A DNA stretch of 64,000 bases from Pteria penguin (Eukaryota; Mollusca; Bivalvia; Pterioida; Pteriidae), in the NCBI GenBank assembly GCA_035048485.1, contig CM068583.1:30989005-31053004 (forward strand), read 5' to 3'. Made by a program: the position numbers and the translations under genes. Position 1 is the first letter of the stretch. Every line of letters begins with the position of its first letter. Below, piece by piece: positions 34,733 to 42,600 of this stretch. The notes beneath the pieces are model-generated. The model searched no databases. It had not been told where the DNA came from and saw nothing but the letters and a program-made list of their open reading frames with translations.

Positions 34733-35499
34733 GTGACTTAGTTTTGTGTGCCATAGTGATGTAACCCATTGTTATGATGTTAAATTTTAAATGTTATGTG
34801 GAAACTGCTTCTAGTTGTCGTGCATTGATTCAGAGTGAAATTAATTTGAACGAATACACCGCGGATGCAAATGTTGCTGATGTTCTGGACGAGCTGTCTA
34901 ATCTTCAATTCCAAAATGGCGATCTCCTTCTGATGATTGCGAAGAGAGCAACTTGTAAAAGCTGTGCGATATAAGAAGGAAATACTAATGCAAGTTTGTT
35001 ATAAAACACACACAAGTGGAGAGTGGTAATTAGTTTTTAATTAATTATTTCACAACGCAATTACCTTCAGTACAAACGACACTCTCGTACGTATGTTACA
35101 TCAATTTGCTACTGTTTATATTTGGACATAAGGTGCGGTTTTTAGCGCATGCCCAGGAATCGGAAGTTTGCTTCATATCCTGTCCATAGCAATAGCTATA
35201 TGTAGCTATAATAGCCTTATATAGTTATAATAGCTTTATTTAGTAGTGGACCGAACCTGTTAGTAACTATAAGTATAACTAACACTGCAGTCTGCAGTGT
35301 CTGCACTGCAAGTTTATCTACATAAACATATACCTTTGTATTTTAGTCCTAAAAGTTTTTGCCTCTCTGGTAGAACACCAGTTGATTCACAAACTGATGC
35401 TTTTAGTTCTTTGACTGAATCATTGTTGTTCAATGTTATAGGGTATTCCTGTCCACTCCATTTGATAATAACTTCTATACTGTCACCTTCCCCCGCCAT
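16310..35499 (-). CDS. UBLCP1: Ubiquitin-like domain-containing CTD phosphatase 1
   Basis: Nuclear HAD-superfamily phosphatase that docks on the 26S proteasome through its N-terminal ubiquitin-like domain and dephosphorylates proteasome subunits. Nine coding exons in transcript order: 35334-35499, 25705-25796, 24329-24414, 21939-22054, 21349-21447, 20894-21030, 18750-18863, 17532-17659, 16310-16403. All have AG/GT borders; phases close at 1032 nt, 343 aa. Residues ~1-80 are the UBL domain ([29 protein letters not shown]). The acidic linker [11 protein letters not shown] follows. The catalytic DxDxT motif is [10 protein letters not shown] (exon 4); [17 protein letters not shown] and [14 protein letters not shown] complete the HAD site. 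After WDRY the protein runs ~30 residues of basic then Ser/Glu-rich tail, longer than the 318-aa human protein. Intron 1 spans 9.5 kb and is full of mobile elements. Orthology is secure; the last exon frame is set by splice phase. Confidence 0.96.
16984..17103 (+). mobile_element. SINE family A, 5'-truncated
   Basis: Begins inside the tRNA-like head at the B box (GGTTCGATTACC), then 'tgcgcctccatgtttaagag', 'gttggttat', 'ataaaacactaatcaaccaa' and a CAAC tail. It is more diverged than the other two copies. Lies in the last UBLCP1 intron (16404-17531). Confidence 0.75.
17840..18075 (+). mobile_element. SINE family B, degraded
   Basis: Body phrases 'agatgagacggtaaaaggcg', 'acaagatccctactgcttta', 'attgcaaaggtc', 'gcatcaggcaga', 'gatgtgacataaaacaa' follow the same order as in 26187-26435. 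The head retains a tRNA-like outline only (gtgtttggctcatgaccagg). It sits in the UBLCP1 intron before exon 8. Confidence 0.7.
18110..18715. repeat. 15-bp tandem repeat (TGGTTATCATAGTTC), ~40 units
   Basis: Uniform in the centre (about 18405-18570) and decaying on both sides. The unit is five codons, so frames stay open on both strands ([22 protein letters not shown], and a minus TRTMI frame). It ends 35 nt before UBLCP1 exon 7 (18750-18863) and lies fully inside the intron, so it is not part of the protein. Confidence 0.93.
19293..19693. repeat. Direct duplication, 159-bp copies at 242-bp spacing
   Basis: 19293-19451 and 19535-19693 are almost identical (agcatgccgtaatatatgta, gtcattggaacaaccttttt, gaagctgccgcacggtttaa). 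The 83 nt between them are unique in the window and unusually GC-rich. The block is more GC-rich than the intron around it and could be two terminal repeats of a small element. No TIR or coding potential seen. Confidence 0.8.
20347..20517 (+). mobile_element. tRNA-derived SINE, family A, youngest copy
   Basis: A 171-bp element: tRNA-like head (A box TGTAGTGGTTAAGCGCT, stem-loop with GCG in the anticodon position, B box GGTTCGATTCC), body 'tgtttaagaggttggttacc', 'gaaagcgacgtaaaacacca', tail (CAAC)n. Perfect flanking duplication AGTTAAGTTAA at 20336-20346 and 20518-20528. Lies in the UBLCP1 intron 18864-20893. Not a functional tRNA gene: the tail and duplication mark a retroposon. Confidence 0.92.
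22102..22998. mobile_element. Non-autonomous pogo/Tigger-like DNA transposon
   Basis: Left end CAGTGATGTCCCGTTAATC and right end GATTAACAGAACATCACTG are inverted repeats of the pogo type, flanked by TA on both sides (22100-22101, 22999-23000). Inside, both arms repeat variants of 'ccagattaacgg' and 'ttccggattacc'. No transposase ORF. Lies in the UBLCP1 intron between exons 3 and 4. Confidence 0.85.
23780..24050 (+). repeat. Dispersed repeat ending 'taacactatatgcccccaga'
   Basis: A moderately GC-rich block with 'ggtcaattactctgtcaaac', 'atgatgacggaatgacagaa' and the tail above. Its end resembles phrases near 8262-8280 ('ttccgatgacaaaatgcgtg'). Probably a retroposon tail; boundaries uncertain. 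The intron stretches 22999-23780 and 24415-25704 show nothing else. Confidence 0.45.
26187..26435 (+). mobile_element. tRNA-derived SINE, family B, with target duplication
   Basis: Starts inside a tRNA-Arg-like head (anticodon arm with CCT, B box GGTTCGAGTCCC), then 'gatgagacagtaaaaaccga', 'acgttaaagatccctcactg', 'gcatcaggcagatgccatca', 'gtggtgtgacgtaaaacaat' and an (ATCA)n tail. Flanked by CACTAACTAAA (26176-26186) and CACTAACTGAA (26436-26446), one mismatch. The head is 5'-truncated, typical of interrupted reverse transcription. UBLCP1 intron 1. Confidence 0.88.
26447..27664. other. UBLCP1 intron 1 segment, no feature recognised
   Basis: AT-rich, no repeat or coding signal that I can support. 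Confidence 0.5.
27665..28960. repeat. Diverged ~130-bp tandem/dispersed repeat array (ccttgggtcaaggtcatgac)
   Basis: Seven or more units with 'gaccttgggtcaaggtcatg', 'gcaagaaacatttctgcaa', 'tttgatggaaatccatt', 'agctgttgacct' in this order. A middle section (28150-28640) carries a related variant with 'atgataacgaaccctatgt' and 'ttcaaaagatatagccta'. The same vocabulary occurs at 2975-3510. UBLCP1 intron 1. Confidence 0.7.
28961..30500. other. UBLCP1 intron 1 segment, no feature recognised
   Basis: AT-rich with frequent acatgta words; no gene, TIR or tandem repeat identified. Confidence 0.5.
30718..30796. repeat. Near-perfect 79-nt palindrome
   Basis: Arms ATTGTAATGATCGTATCAAT... and its reverse complement meet at G30757 with essentially no loop (GAAGTTTA-G-TAAACTTC). 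One mismatch (T/C) in 39 pairs. It directly follows a stretch (30536-30717) with coding-like composition that I cannot assign. Confidence 0.93.
30987..31229 (-). other. Unassigned 80-codon frame in UBLCP1 intron 1
   Basis: A minus-strand frame with higher GC than its surroundings (parts: [31 protein letters not shown]). I do not recognise it, and the opposite strand is also open over 31000-31185. It may be a fragment of an old mobile element or chance. No splice signals checked support it as a UBLCP1 exon, whose frame closes without it. Confidence 0.2.
32166..32610. mobile_element. Non-autonomous DNA transposon, ends CAGTCATTCCCAATAAC
   Basis: Left CAGTCATTCCCAATAAC and right GTTATTGGGAATGACTG are perfect 17-bp inverted ends. 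Flanks catacaat / catacatg agree at six of eight positions, compatible with an old hAT-type duplication. Left-side 'accgatgtcccgatgtccc' forms short direct repeats. No transposase. UBLCP1 intron 1. Confidence 0.8.
33788..33912. mobile_element. 125-bp foldback MITE (CTTTTGAGATTCTTGC ends)
   Basis: Ends are reverse complements over ~50 bp (CTTTTGAGATTCTTGC, ATATGCTGCTGTT). The centre 'ccacttgccagggtggcagt' also folds. A related truncated copy lies at 42109-42170 in MPI intron 1. Confidence 0.85.
34687..34733. repeat. (TTA)n microsatellite
   Basis: ATT triplets inside the TIR element at 33928-35259. Confidence 0.93.
34774..34977 (+). other. Coding-like frame inside the TIR element, function unknown
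   Basis: 66 codons ending in TAA or TGA context at 34974-34977. The C-terminal two thirds ([41 protein letters not shown]) have balanced composition unlike the AT-rich DNA around them. 'ctgcttctag' just upstream could be a splice acceptor. Together with the piece at ~34235-34307 ([16 protein letters not shown], stop) it may be captured host-gene exons. I do not recognise a domain. Confidence 0.3.
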
Positions 35500-35502
35500 C
35501 TT
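35493..35502 (-). promoter_or_regulatory. YY1-like motif overlapping the UBLCP1 start codon
   Basis: Minus strand AAGATGGCGG, the YY1-type core whose ATG is the UBLCP1 start. Such sites at the start codon are typical of TATA-less housekeeping promoters with very short 5' UTRs. It supports this ATG as the start. Confidence 0.5.
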
Positions 35503-35607
35503 TCATAGTGGAAGTATTTTTTGAAATTTCAAGCCCGAAAATTTTACAAGCTCTCATTCTTACTGCGATGGTGAGACTAGTCGTGCATGTATGTAAATTA
35601 CAGGAGG

Positions 35608-35666
35608 ACACACACACACACACACACACACGCACGCACGCACACACACACACACATATATATATA
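35608..35666. repeat. (AC)n / (GCAC)n microsatellite
   Basis: ACAC run with three CGCA interruptions, passing into TATATA. The C-V-rich frames on the minus strand are artefacts. Confidence 0.95.
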
Positions 35667-35731
35667 GCACCAATAGAAAGAGTGAAACACCCGAGAGTAC
35701 AAAGGACCTTGGATCTTTGAAGAAATACCTG
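35666..35731. mobile_element. Single arm of the 36044-36180 foldback family
   Basis: 'caatagaaagagtgaaacac', 'ccgagagtacaaaggacctt', 'ggatctttgaagaaatacct' match the arms of the element at 36044-36180. Confidence 0.7.
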
Positions 35732-35821
35732 TAGAAATAAAGACAAATTAGACAAACTTGTAAAGCACAAAGATACAACAGTTAACAAGGCACCCTATAT
35801 TTCACTTATATTAATTCGTTT

Positions 35822-35915
35822 CCCTACGGGGACCCGAACCCTCGACCTATGGTATCGAATCACCTAGCTGTCATGCATCCTACCGTCCAACCGACTGAAC
35901 TACACATGTACCCGA
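35822..35915 (-). mobile_element. tRNA-like SINE head
   Basis: Minus strand has A-box-like TAGTTCAGTCGGTTGGACGG and B-box-like GGGTTCGGGTCCCC at tRNA spacing. No clean cloverleaf or 3' body is evident, so it is more likely a SINE head than a tRNA gene. Confidence 0.5.
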
Positions 35916-36043
35916 GCTCCACAAAATAGAGCTTTAATCGCCAATCATTAGCTAATCGTAAGCATGACAACACGGCCGCGGAAAGTGAAGGGATTTACCC
36001 GACGTAAAAGCAGGCGGATCCTCTTAAAGAATACAATCACCGA

Positions 36044-36180
36044 AACAGAAATAAACATATTTATTTATAAAGCACAAATAGAAACAGTGAAACACAGGTA
36101 TTTCTTCGAAGATCCAAGGTCCATTGTACTCCCGGGTGTTTCACTGTTTCTATTTGTGCTTTATACGTTTATTTCTGTTT
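36044..36180. mobile_element. Foldback MITE, ~60-bp arms
   Basis: AACAGAAATAAACATATTTA ... AGCACAAATAGAAACAGTG pairs with CACTGTTTCTATTTGTGCT ... TTTATTTCTGTTT. Central part 'tcttcgaagatcc' is itself palindromic. Confidence 0.8.
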
Positions 36181-36272
36181 ACAACATATACATCCCTGCT
36201 TTAGTATCGATGTTAGTGGAAACCACTCTGCTAGTCTGTTGTCAACCATATTGATACACTGGAATCCAACAT

Positions 36273-36512
36273 ACAGTACCCTGGTATGATGTTAATGACC
36301 TCTGATTGTAGACCGTACATTATAGTACCCTGATGTTAATAACCTCTGATGGTAGACCGTACATTAGAGTACCCTGGTATGATGTTAATGACCTCTAATG
36401 GTAGACCGTACATTATAGTACCCTGGTATGATGTTAATGACCTCTAATGGTAGACCGTACATTATAGTACCCTGGTATGATGTTAATGACCTCTGATGGT
36501 AGACCGTATATT
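36273..36512. repeat. 49-bp tandem repeat, five copies
   Basis: Unit 'tagtaccctggtatgatgtt' + 'aatgacctctaatggtagac' + 'cgtacatta'. The second copy is shortened by a 6-bp deletion. 36513-37777 shows no recognisable feature. Confidence 0.95.
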
Positions 36513-37772
36513 CTTAAGACGTTACTTCCACAAACTTGTCGGATATATACATGTATATGTGTGTACTATCGAAAGCCTATATGAAGTTAGCAAATTTGAA
36601 ATATGGAGCAGACTGCCATTCTATCGACTACTATATGATGTTTCAGAATACAAAAATTTGGTTGGTGAACGTGATTCTCGTTGTAATCTATCTGCTGTTT
36701 TACTCTTTTATTCTCCGTAATATGGGCAAAGTGTGACACCATGCCAGTCGTTGTTCTCAGTTGTATCTTACTATTTCGGTAGTTTTATAATAAGCTCAAT
36801 TTTCCATTTTGTTGGTATGATGTTTGTTTTCTAATGTCACTATCATGAGTTGAGTTGGATCTCCTCTATTCAGAACTGATATAAAACGTTCCGCCCTTCT
36901 TTCCACAATGTCAGTGTCTTTAGAAAGGATGTCGCCGTTCTGGTCAGTCTCCGTAATTCTCAAAAAAAGTCTTTCAAAATAATTTGTTGATATATTTTCC
37001 AGACACCAGTTAAAGCAGTGAATTTATATGAAGTGTTCTTTGATATTTTTCGTCTTTGCTGCTCCCTCGGCTCTACTTGTATTGTCGTCTAGACACTTGC
37101 TTCGCCTCCTTATCTGTGTCTCCTTATCCTTGAAAGATTTTGATACGGTTTCAAGCTCGGTGCTATCCTTGCATTTTAAAATCGACCTGGTCATCTTTCT
37201 CTCTGATGTAAGAGTCCGTATATAATGTTTTATAGCCACTTCTCTAAGAATCTTTCACATTCTTCCGGTATTCCAACGTCTCTGTTGCTGCCAAATTAAA
37301 ACAATCGTTAAGCTAGATGTTGTCCTACTTTTTGTCGATGTTGTTTCCATTATCAATGTTCTCTAAAGCAAAGGATCTGTTCGTTGACAGTTCCTGTTCT
37401 TGTCCGCAGTTGTTTAAACTTGTTCCCTGCAGACTTTCTTCTTACTTATATTTTCCACCTCATTGCACTTAACTTAAGTTGTATTCTAGCACGTAATAAT
37501 ATGTGATCAGTGCTGATGTCTGTATTTCTGTACGTCCGGAAATCAATGACTAATATAATCAAAATCTTGTTGATCGTGAAAAAATTAATTTGATTCTTTG
37601 TTCCCTTATCTGGAGAAACCCACGTATGGTTGTGGATGATCTTGTGTCAAAAAAAAAAATGGTGTTGCAAACCACGATCCCATTGACATTTCATTTCACA
37701 GAAATCAAGAGGGTGTTCTCTATTTCCATTCATTCGTCTAATACCGTGTGCTCCCATGCACCCTCCTTTTCT

Positions 37773-37777
<5 letters not shown>

Positions 37778-37864
<87 letters not shown>
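37778..37864. repeat. (AT)n microsatellite, 87 bp
   Basis: Uninterrupted TA repeat abutting the 5' edge of the LINE fragment, a common landing site or slippage product at LINE insertions. Confidence 0.97.
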
Positions 37865-37866
<2 letters not shown>

Positions 37867-39115
37867 CCCTTACAGTAGGCATTGACAGCGCCACTCAGAT
37901 CTATGCAGTTCAATTAGATTTCTCTAAAGCATTCGACAAGGTACCTCACGAACGGCTGCTGGCTAAACTGCACCATAATGGAGTAAGAGGATGCATTCAT
38001 GAATGTATAAGGAGTTTTCTATCGATGCGAACACAGAGGGTACTGGTGGAGGGCGATTTCTAACCAACCGCACCTGTCACATCTGGGGTGCCATCGGGAA
38101 CAGTCCTTGACCCATTACTTTTCCTAGCATACATCAACGACCTGCCAAGCAAAGTCAAATCCACAGTTAAACTGCAGATGACTGCCTCCTGTACAGATCC
38201 ATCACCGACGCCAATTAAACAATTTCAGGATGACCTTGACTACCTCCAGCGCTGGGAATCTGATTGGCTCGTGCATTTCAACCCTGACAAGTGTGAAGTG
38301 ATCCGTATAACAATCAAATGGAAGCAGCTTGAGGCCCCATACTATATGCATGGGAAGATATTAACCACTACCAACAGAACCAAATACGTTGGAGTCAACT
38401 TTACCAACAACTTGTCATAGAACCACCACATCGACCCCATAAATGTAATAAGGCAAACAATACCACATCATTTTTACGAAGGAACCTGTCTTCATGTCCA
38501 ACAACCATCAAGGACATGCTACAAGACCTTCATCAGACCCCAGGTAGAATATGCATCTACAATTTGGGACCCTCATACAAAGAAGAACATCGACAAAATC
38601 GAAGCAGTACAACGAAGAGCAGCTAGATTCGCCACCAACAGCTACAATCCCACCAGTAGTGTAACAGCCATGATGGACCGGCTCAAATGGGAAAGTCTGC
38701 AACATCGAAGAACTAGAGCCAAAGCCACTATGATGTACCGCATTGTCCACTGTTTAATTGCCATCCCAATGCCTCTCTAATCACCAAGATAGGAAGAGTC
38801 ACAAGAGGACGTACATGAACACCGGTATAGGATCCCATACAGCCAAACCACCATTTAAAAAGGTCCTTCTTTCCCTCCTTCATCAGGCTATGGAACCATC
38901 CAGCACAGTTCACAGAGGCACAGTCTTTCGAGATCTTCTAAACCAGGATCCAATTTTTTACAGTGTCATAAGACCTTTAGCACATATTTTAGCAGCTATA
39001 TAAATTGTAAATACTGACGTGGACTCCATGTCACGCACACGTTTTTATCATAGTGAGATAATGCCGCATAAGCGGTCCTTCACTTTAATGGAAGAAGAAG
39101 AGGACTTCCCTGGTG
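37865..39115 (+). pseudogene. 5'-truncated, inactivated CR1/jockey-like LINE reverse transcriptase
   Basis: Frames carry the order of a non-LTR reverse transcriptase: QIYAVQLDFSKAFDKVPHE, then a stop at 38060-38062, VTSGVPSGTVLDPLLFLAYI, and C-terminal pieces AVQRRAARFATNSY, SSVTAMMDRLKWESLQ. The catalytic ADD loop (ADDCLLYRSIT) is present near 38180-38210 but in another frame than its neighbours, so a frameshift cuts the active site; a further stop follows NFTNNLS. The 3' end runs into a GAAGAAGAAG tail near 39098. Dead copy between UBLCP1 and MPI; clade is my best guess. Confidence 0.85.
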
Positions 39116-39556
39116 ACGAGTCGTTCTTCATCTTTGAGGTATATTACTGAATAATTATCAACCAAGTTAATTATGCAGCTTCCACTTTCCATTTTTCAGT
39201 CTATCATAAATATGCTTTATCTATTTTTTATTATTATTTAGAATCAGTATTCTGCAAACAAAACATAAATCACAAAATATCTGAACACACAAAGGCACAA
39301 ACAACCAGCTACCCGAGACGAAACAAGGATTCCCGGAATTTGAGTATACGAAATAGGTTTTATTTTTCTATATTCCAGGAATTTGAGTAAACGAAATAGG
39401 TTTACTGAGTACCTTAAGGGTTTGAACCATCCTACATATATTTAACACATAATAACTTTAAACAAAATAAAGCACAGAATAATAAATGTTTGTCGACATA
39501 TTACGTTCATAGTTTTCTTGCAAGTTTATTCGAATTTATTTCCCCCTTTACTCTGA

Positions 39557-39564
39557 CCGGAAGT
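39557..39564 (+). promoter_or_regulatory. ETS-type site (CCGGAAGT) upstream of MPI
   Basis: CCGGAAGT 61 nt before the MPI ATG, with no TATA box; typical of housekeeping promoters. Inference from motif only. Confidence 0.45.
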
Positions 39565-39624
39565 TCAACTTCAGTAGATCTTGTAATATTTTCGTCTGCT
39601 ACGGCTAGCTGCTACGTTTCCAAG

Positions 39625-42600
39625 ATGGAGGGAGAGATGGGTAATTTTTGATGAACATGCTATAAAAGTTGAAAAATACTATATAAATGATTAGAAACAC
39701 AATGTAATTAATGGCAGAGGCTATATACGTCGTGTATATAGCCCGTAGACTACAGCGTAGTGGCTACGTACACGACCGTCGTGTATATAGTCTATCACAT
39801 TCACAGTCTATATACACGACGATTGTGTAAATAGCCTGGATGGATATTGAGACCTAAATCAAAGACCTAAATTCTAAAATCACAGAGACTTTCTTGGTCC
39901 CAATGTGTTGCCCCTGAAGGTTAGCTGTGCATACATAGACCATATTTGTTGTAGGCTATTTGCAAGATCGTTGTGTATACAGACCATATAAATGGGCAGA
40001 TCCAGAAATTTTTGTCAGAGGGGGTCCAACCAAAAAAGGTAAATTTTTCTCTTAGACAAGGGGGGGGGGGAGGTCCAACCCCAAAAATACCCAAATATTA
40101 CCTTTTTTTTTTTTTGGTAAAATTTTCGGATTCCAGGGGAGGGGGGAGGTCCAGAACCCCGGTACCCCCCTCTGTATCCGCGCATGATATATATGATGTT
40201 GTTGGCTATTTGCACGACTGTCGTGTATATAGACCATATATGATGTTTTAGGCTATTTTCACAATTATGGTGTATACAGACTATATACGTTTTGGTTAGC
40301 TAATTGCACGATTGTTGTGTATATAGAGAAAATATTGGCTAGTTGCACGCGGATGGTATGGTCTTTCTTCAGGCTCATTCAAATTTCTCTTTTCTTCTTT
40401 CCACCTTGTAAATCTAAATATAATTTTATGAGTCTCGGTAAGTCTCGGACATTTATAATACCAACTTCTTCTTCTTTGTCGTCTTCTATAAATCCCTCTT
40501 ATCATACCAAGGACTTAAAAATTAACAACTTGAAACTTCATAATATACTTATTATGGTTATTTTTTATTTTAATGTATTAATGTGTGAATAATATTTGCT
40601 CTAGTTTTGTAATTCGCAAGACCGTCGTGTATATATATTGAATATTTCCCCATTTTTAGCCATTTGCACGATCGTTGTGTATATAGAAATTCTTTATGCA
40701 GTGGTTATATACACGACGGTCATGTATATAGCATCGGCCGTAATTAATATTAATGACTAGATTTGGTGTAGTGGTTAAGGTTTGCGGACTTGAAATCTGA
40801 GAACCCCCGGTTTTATCCCCTGCAGTACCCCAAAAATTTTTCAATTTCAATTCCACATTCTTAATTGGTATGCCATCACTACTCGCTCTCCAGCCTTGGG
40901 GAAGTGTAATTGGCCAGGGTGAATAACTCTGTTGGCTGCGGCAGATTTGTTCTGGTGTGGTTGCACCTGTAATAAAAGCCATTGGAAACACGGACCATCC
41001 AAGCAGTACAAAATAAACACAACCCTCCAGCACACATGCACACTACATACATAAAAGGATGGTGGGCAACAAATAGGAGTTGTACCCCGCTCCTTAAATA
41101 AAATTAAGGAGCAATGAGGCACTCCGTAGGGGAATGGCCTGGTGATAACACTGTAACGTACTGTTGGTCAATGAGTTCTCCAATACGAATAACATCAATA
41201 CAGCCAACTGATCCAATAGAGGGCTGCTGGGTGCCCAAACGGAAAGAAACAGAAAGATCTAATGTTACTAGCTTTTTATATCGGCTTGATCTGGTCATTC
41301 CATCTGTACCCTGTTCCTTACAGTATCGCAAAATTCATCTGACCTTTGGACCTGCCGGACAACTTTTTTAAAGGTCCAATTGGCATATTTTAGTGCTGGA
41401 CCGGATTTTCCAATGCGGTGTTGGTTCCGCTGATGTATACTCCATTTCTCAAAAGCACTTATGCTATTCTGACCTTTATTTTCTTTCAGTCAAACAAAAG
41501 TAATTTCGGTCTTATGAAAAGTTTCTCCTCATAGGACAGAATATACTATGGAGCTTCACAAAGTTTTGTGGACACTGTCCTTACTCTTTATACTGTGTAA
41601 CAGGCAAGGTGAAAAATTGCAGCTGGACCCAGGAATTGAACCCAGAACCTTCCTCCATCTGGCCAGATGCTCTCACCATTGAGCTGTCCGGACCGATAAC
41701 GGCATCCGTCACACTTCTTCCCCCCCTCCCCTTGTCAGAGGTTTCTAGGCCTGAAAATCCAACTGAGAAATTACCCTGGTTCTCTATCTCATGAGGGTCA
41801 CTCTCATTGCAACAATTCTGCAACAGGCAGGGTGAAAAACTGTGAGAATTGAACCCAGAACCTTTGGCTATCAAGGTGGACGCTCTCACCATTGAGCTGT
41901 CTGTGCCGATACCTGCATCAGTCTCAACTGTAGGTTCTTTAATTAGAGAATATTTATTTTCAAATTAAAATCTGTAAGACAAGGCGTTGTCTCAAGATTT
42001 CAATGTTAAAAATGATTTTTCTGTATCCACCTGCCTATGATTCCATCACCACTTAAGCAGAATTATAGAAGTAATTTGTCAACCTGCCTAGAAGTGGATT
42101 AATCAAATCTGAGATTCTTGCATGTGGCTGTTTATCTTGCTGTCAGTTACTTTTGCCACTTGCCAGAATCTTTTATCAGTCCTTCATAACATTATTCTGG
42201 TTTTCATGATTCAACATACATGTACCCCTGTGGATAAATTGCTATCAAAAACACTGTAAAAACCTTGTTTCCTGCAGAATTATGAGATCTCTGGGCTAAA
42301 TCTTTCATCCTGAATGTACATAACATTTATTTTCACTGTATACTGCAATTTATCTCACACATCAGCATATTCTCTTTTCTGGAACTTTGTTGATGTAATG
42401 ATCAATGAATACTACCAAACACAACAGTAACCTTAGTGAACTACATAAACAGTAAAATCCAGCCATTAATTATAGCATCAGCATGTATAATACTACAGTC
42501 AACACATTTATATTATTTTCATCATGTTCATTTAAACTGATGCTGATATATCTTCACTGATTGTTTTTTAGTTTTCTTGAAACTCAGTTTTGACTATAAT

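Larger units (their letters stand above)
33928..35259. mobile_element. 1332-bp TIR element with ~120-bp arms and TTAGT duplication
   Basis: Arms 33928-34050 and 35133-35259 are near-identical inverted copies starting CAGGTTCGGTCCACTACTAA and containing ATAGCTATTGCTATGGACAG and CTGGGCATGCGCTAAAAACC. TTAGT flanks both tips (33923-33927, 35260-35264), so the insertion is precise. The interior has a short frame at 34774-34977 and an exon-like piece at ~34235-34307 but no transposase. The superfamily is undetermined: a 5-bp duplication with CAGG ends fits none of the common groups well. UBLCP1 intron 1. Confidence 0.88.

Noticed and set aside
37590..37865. Protein with YIYIYI tail
   Set aside because: Reads through an (AT)n microsatellite; the same holds for 10340-10585.
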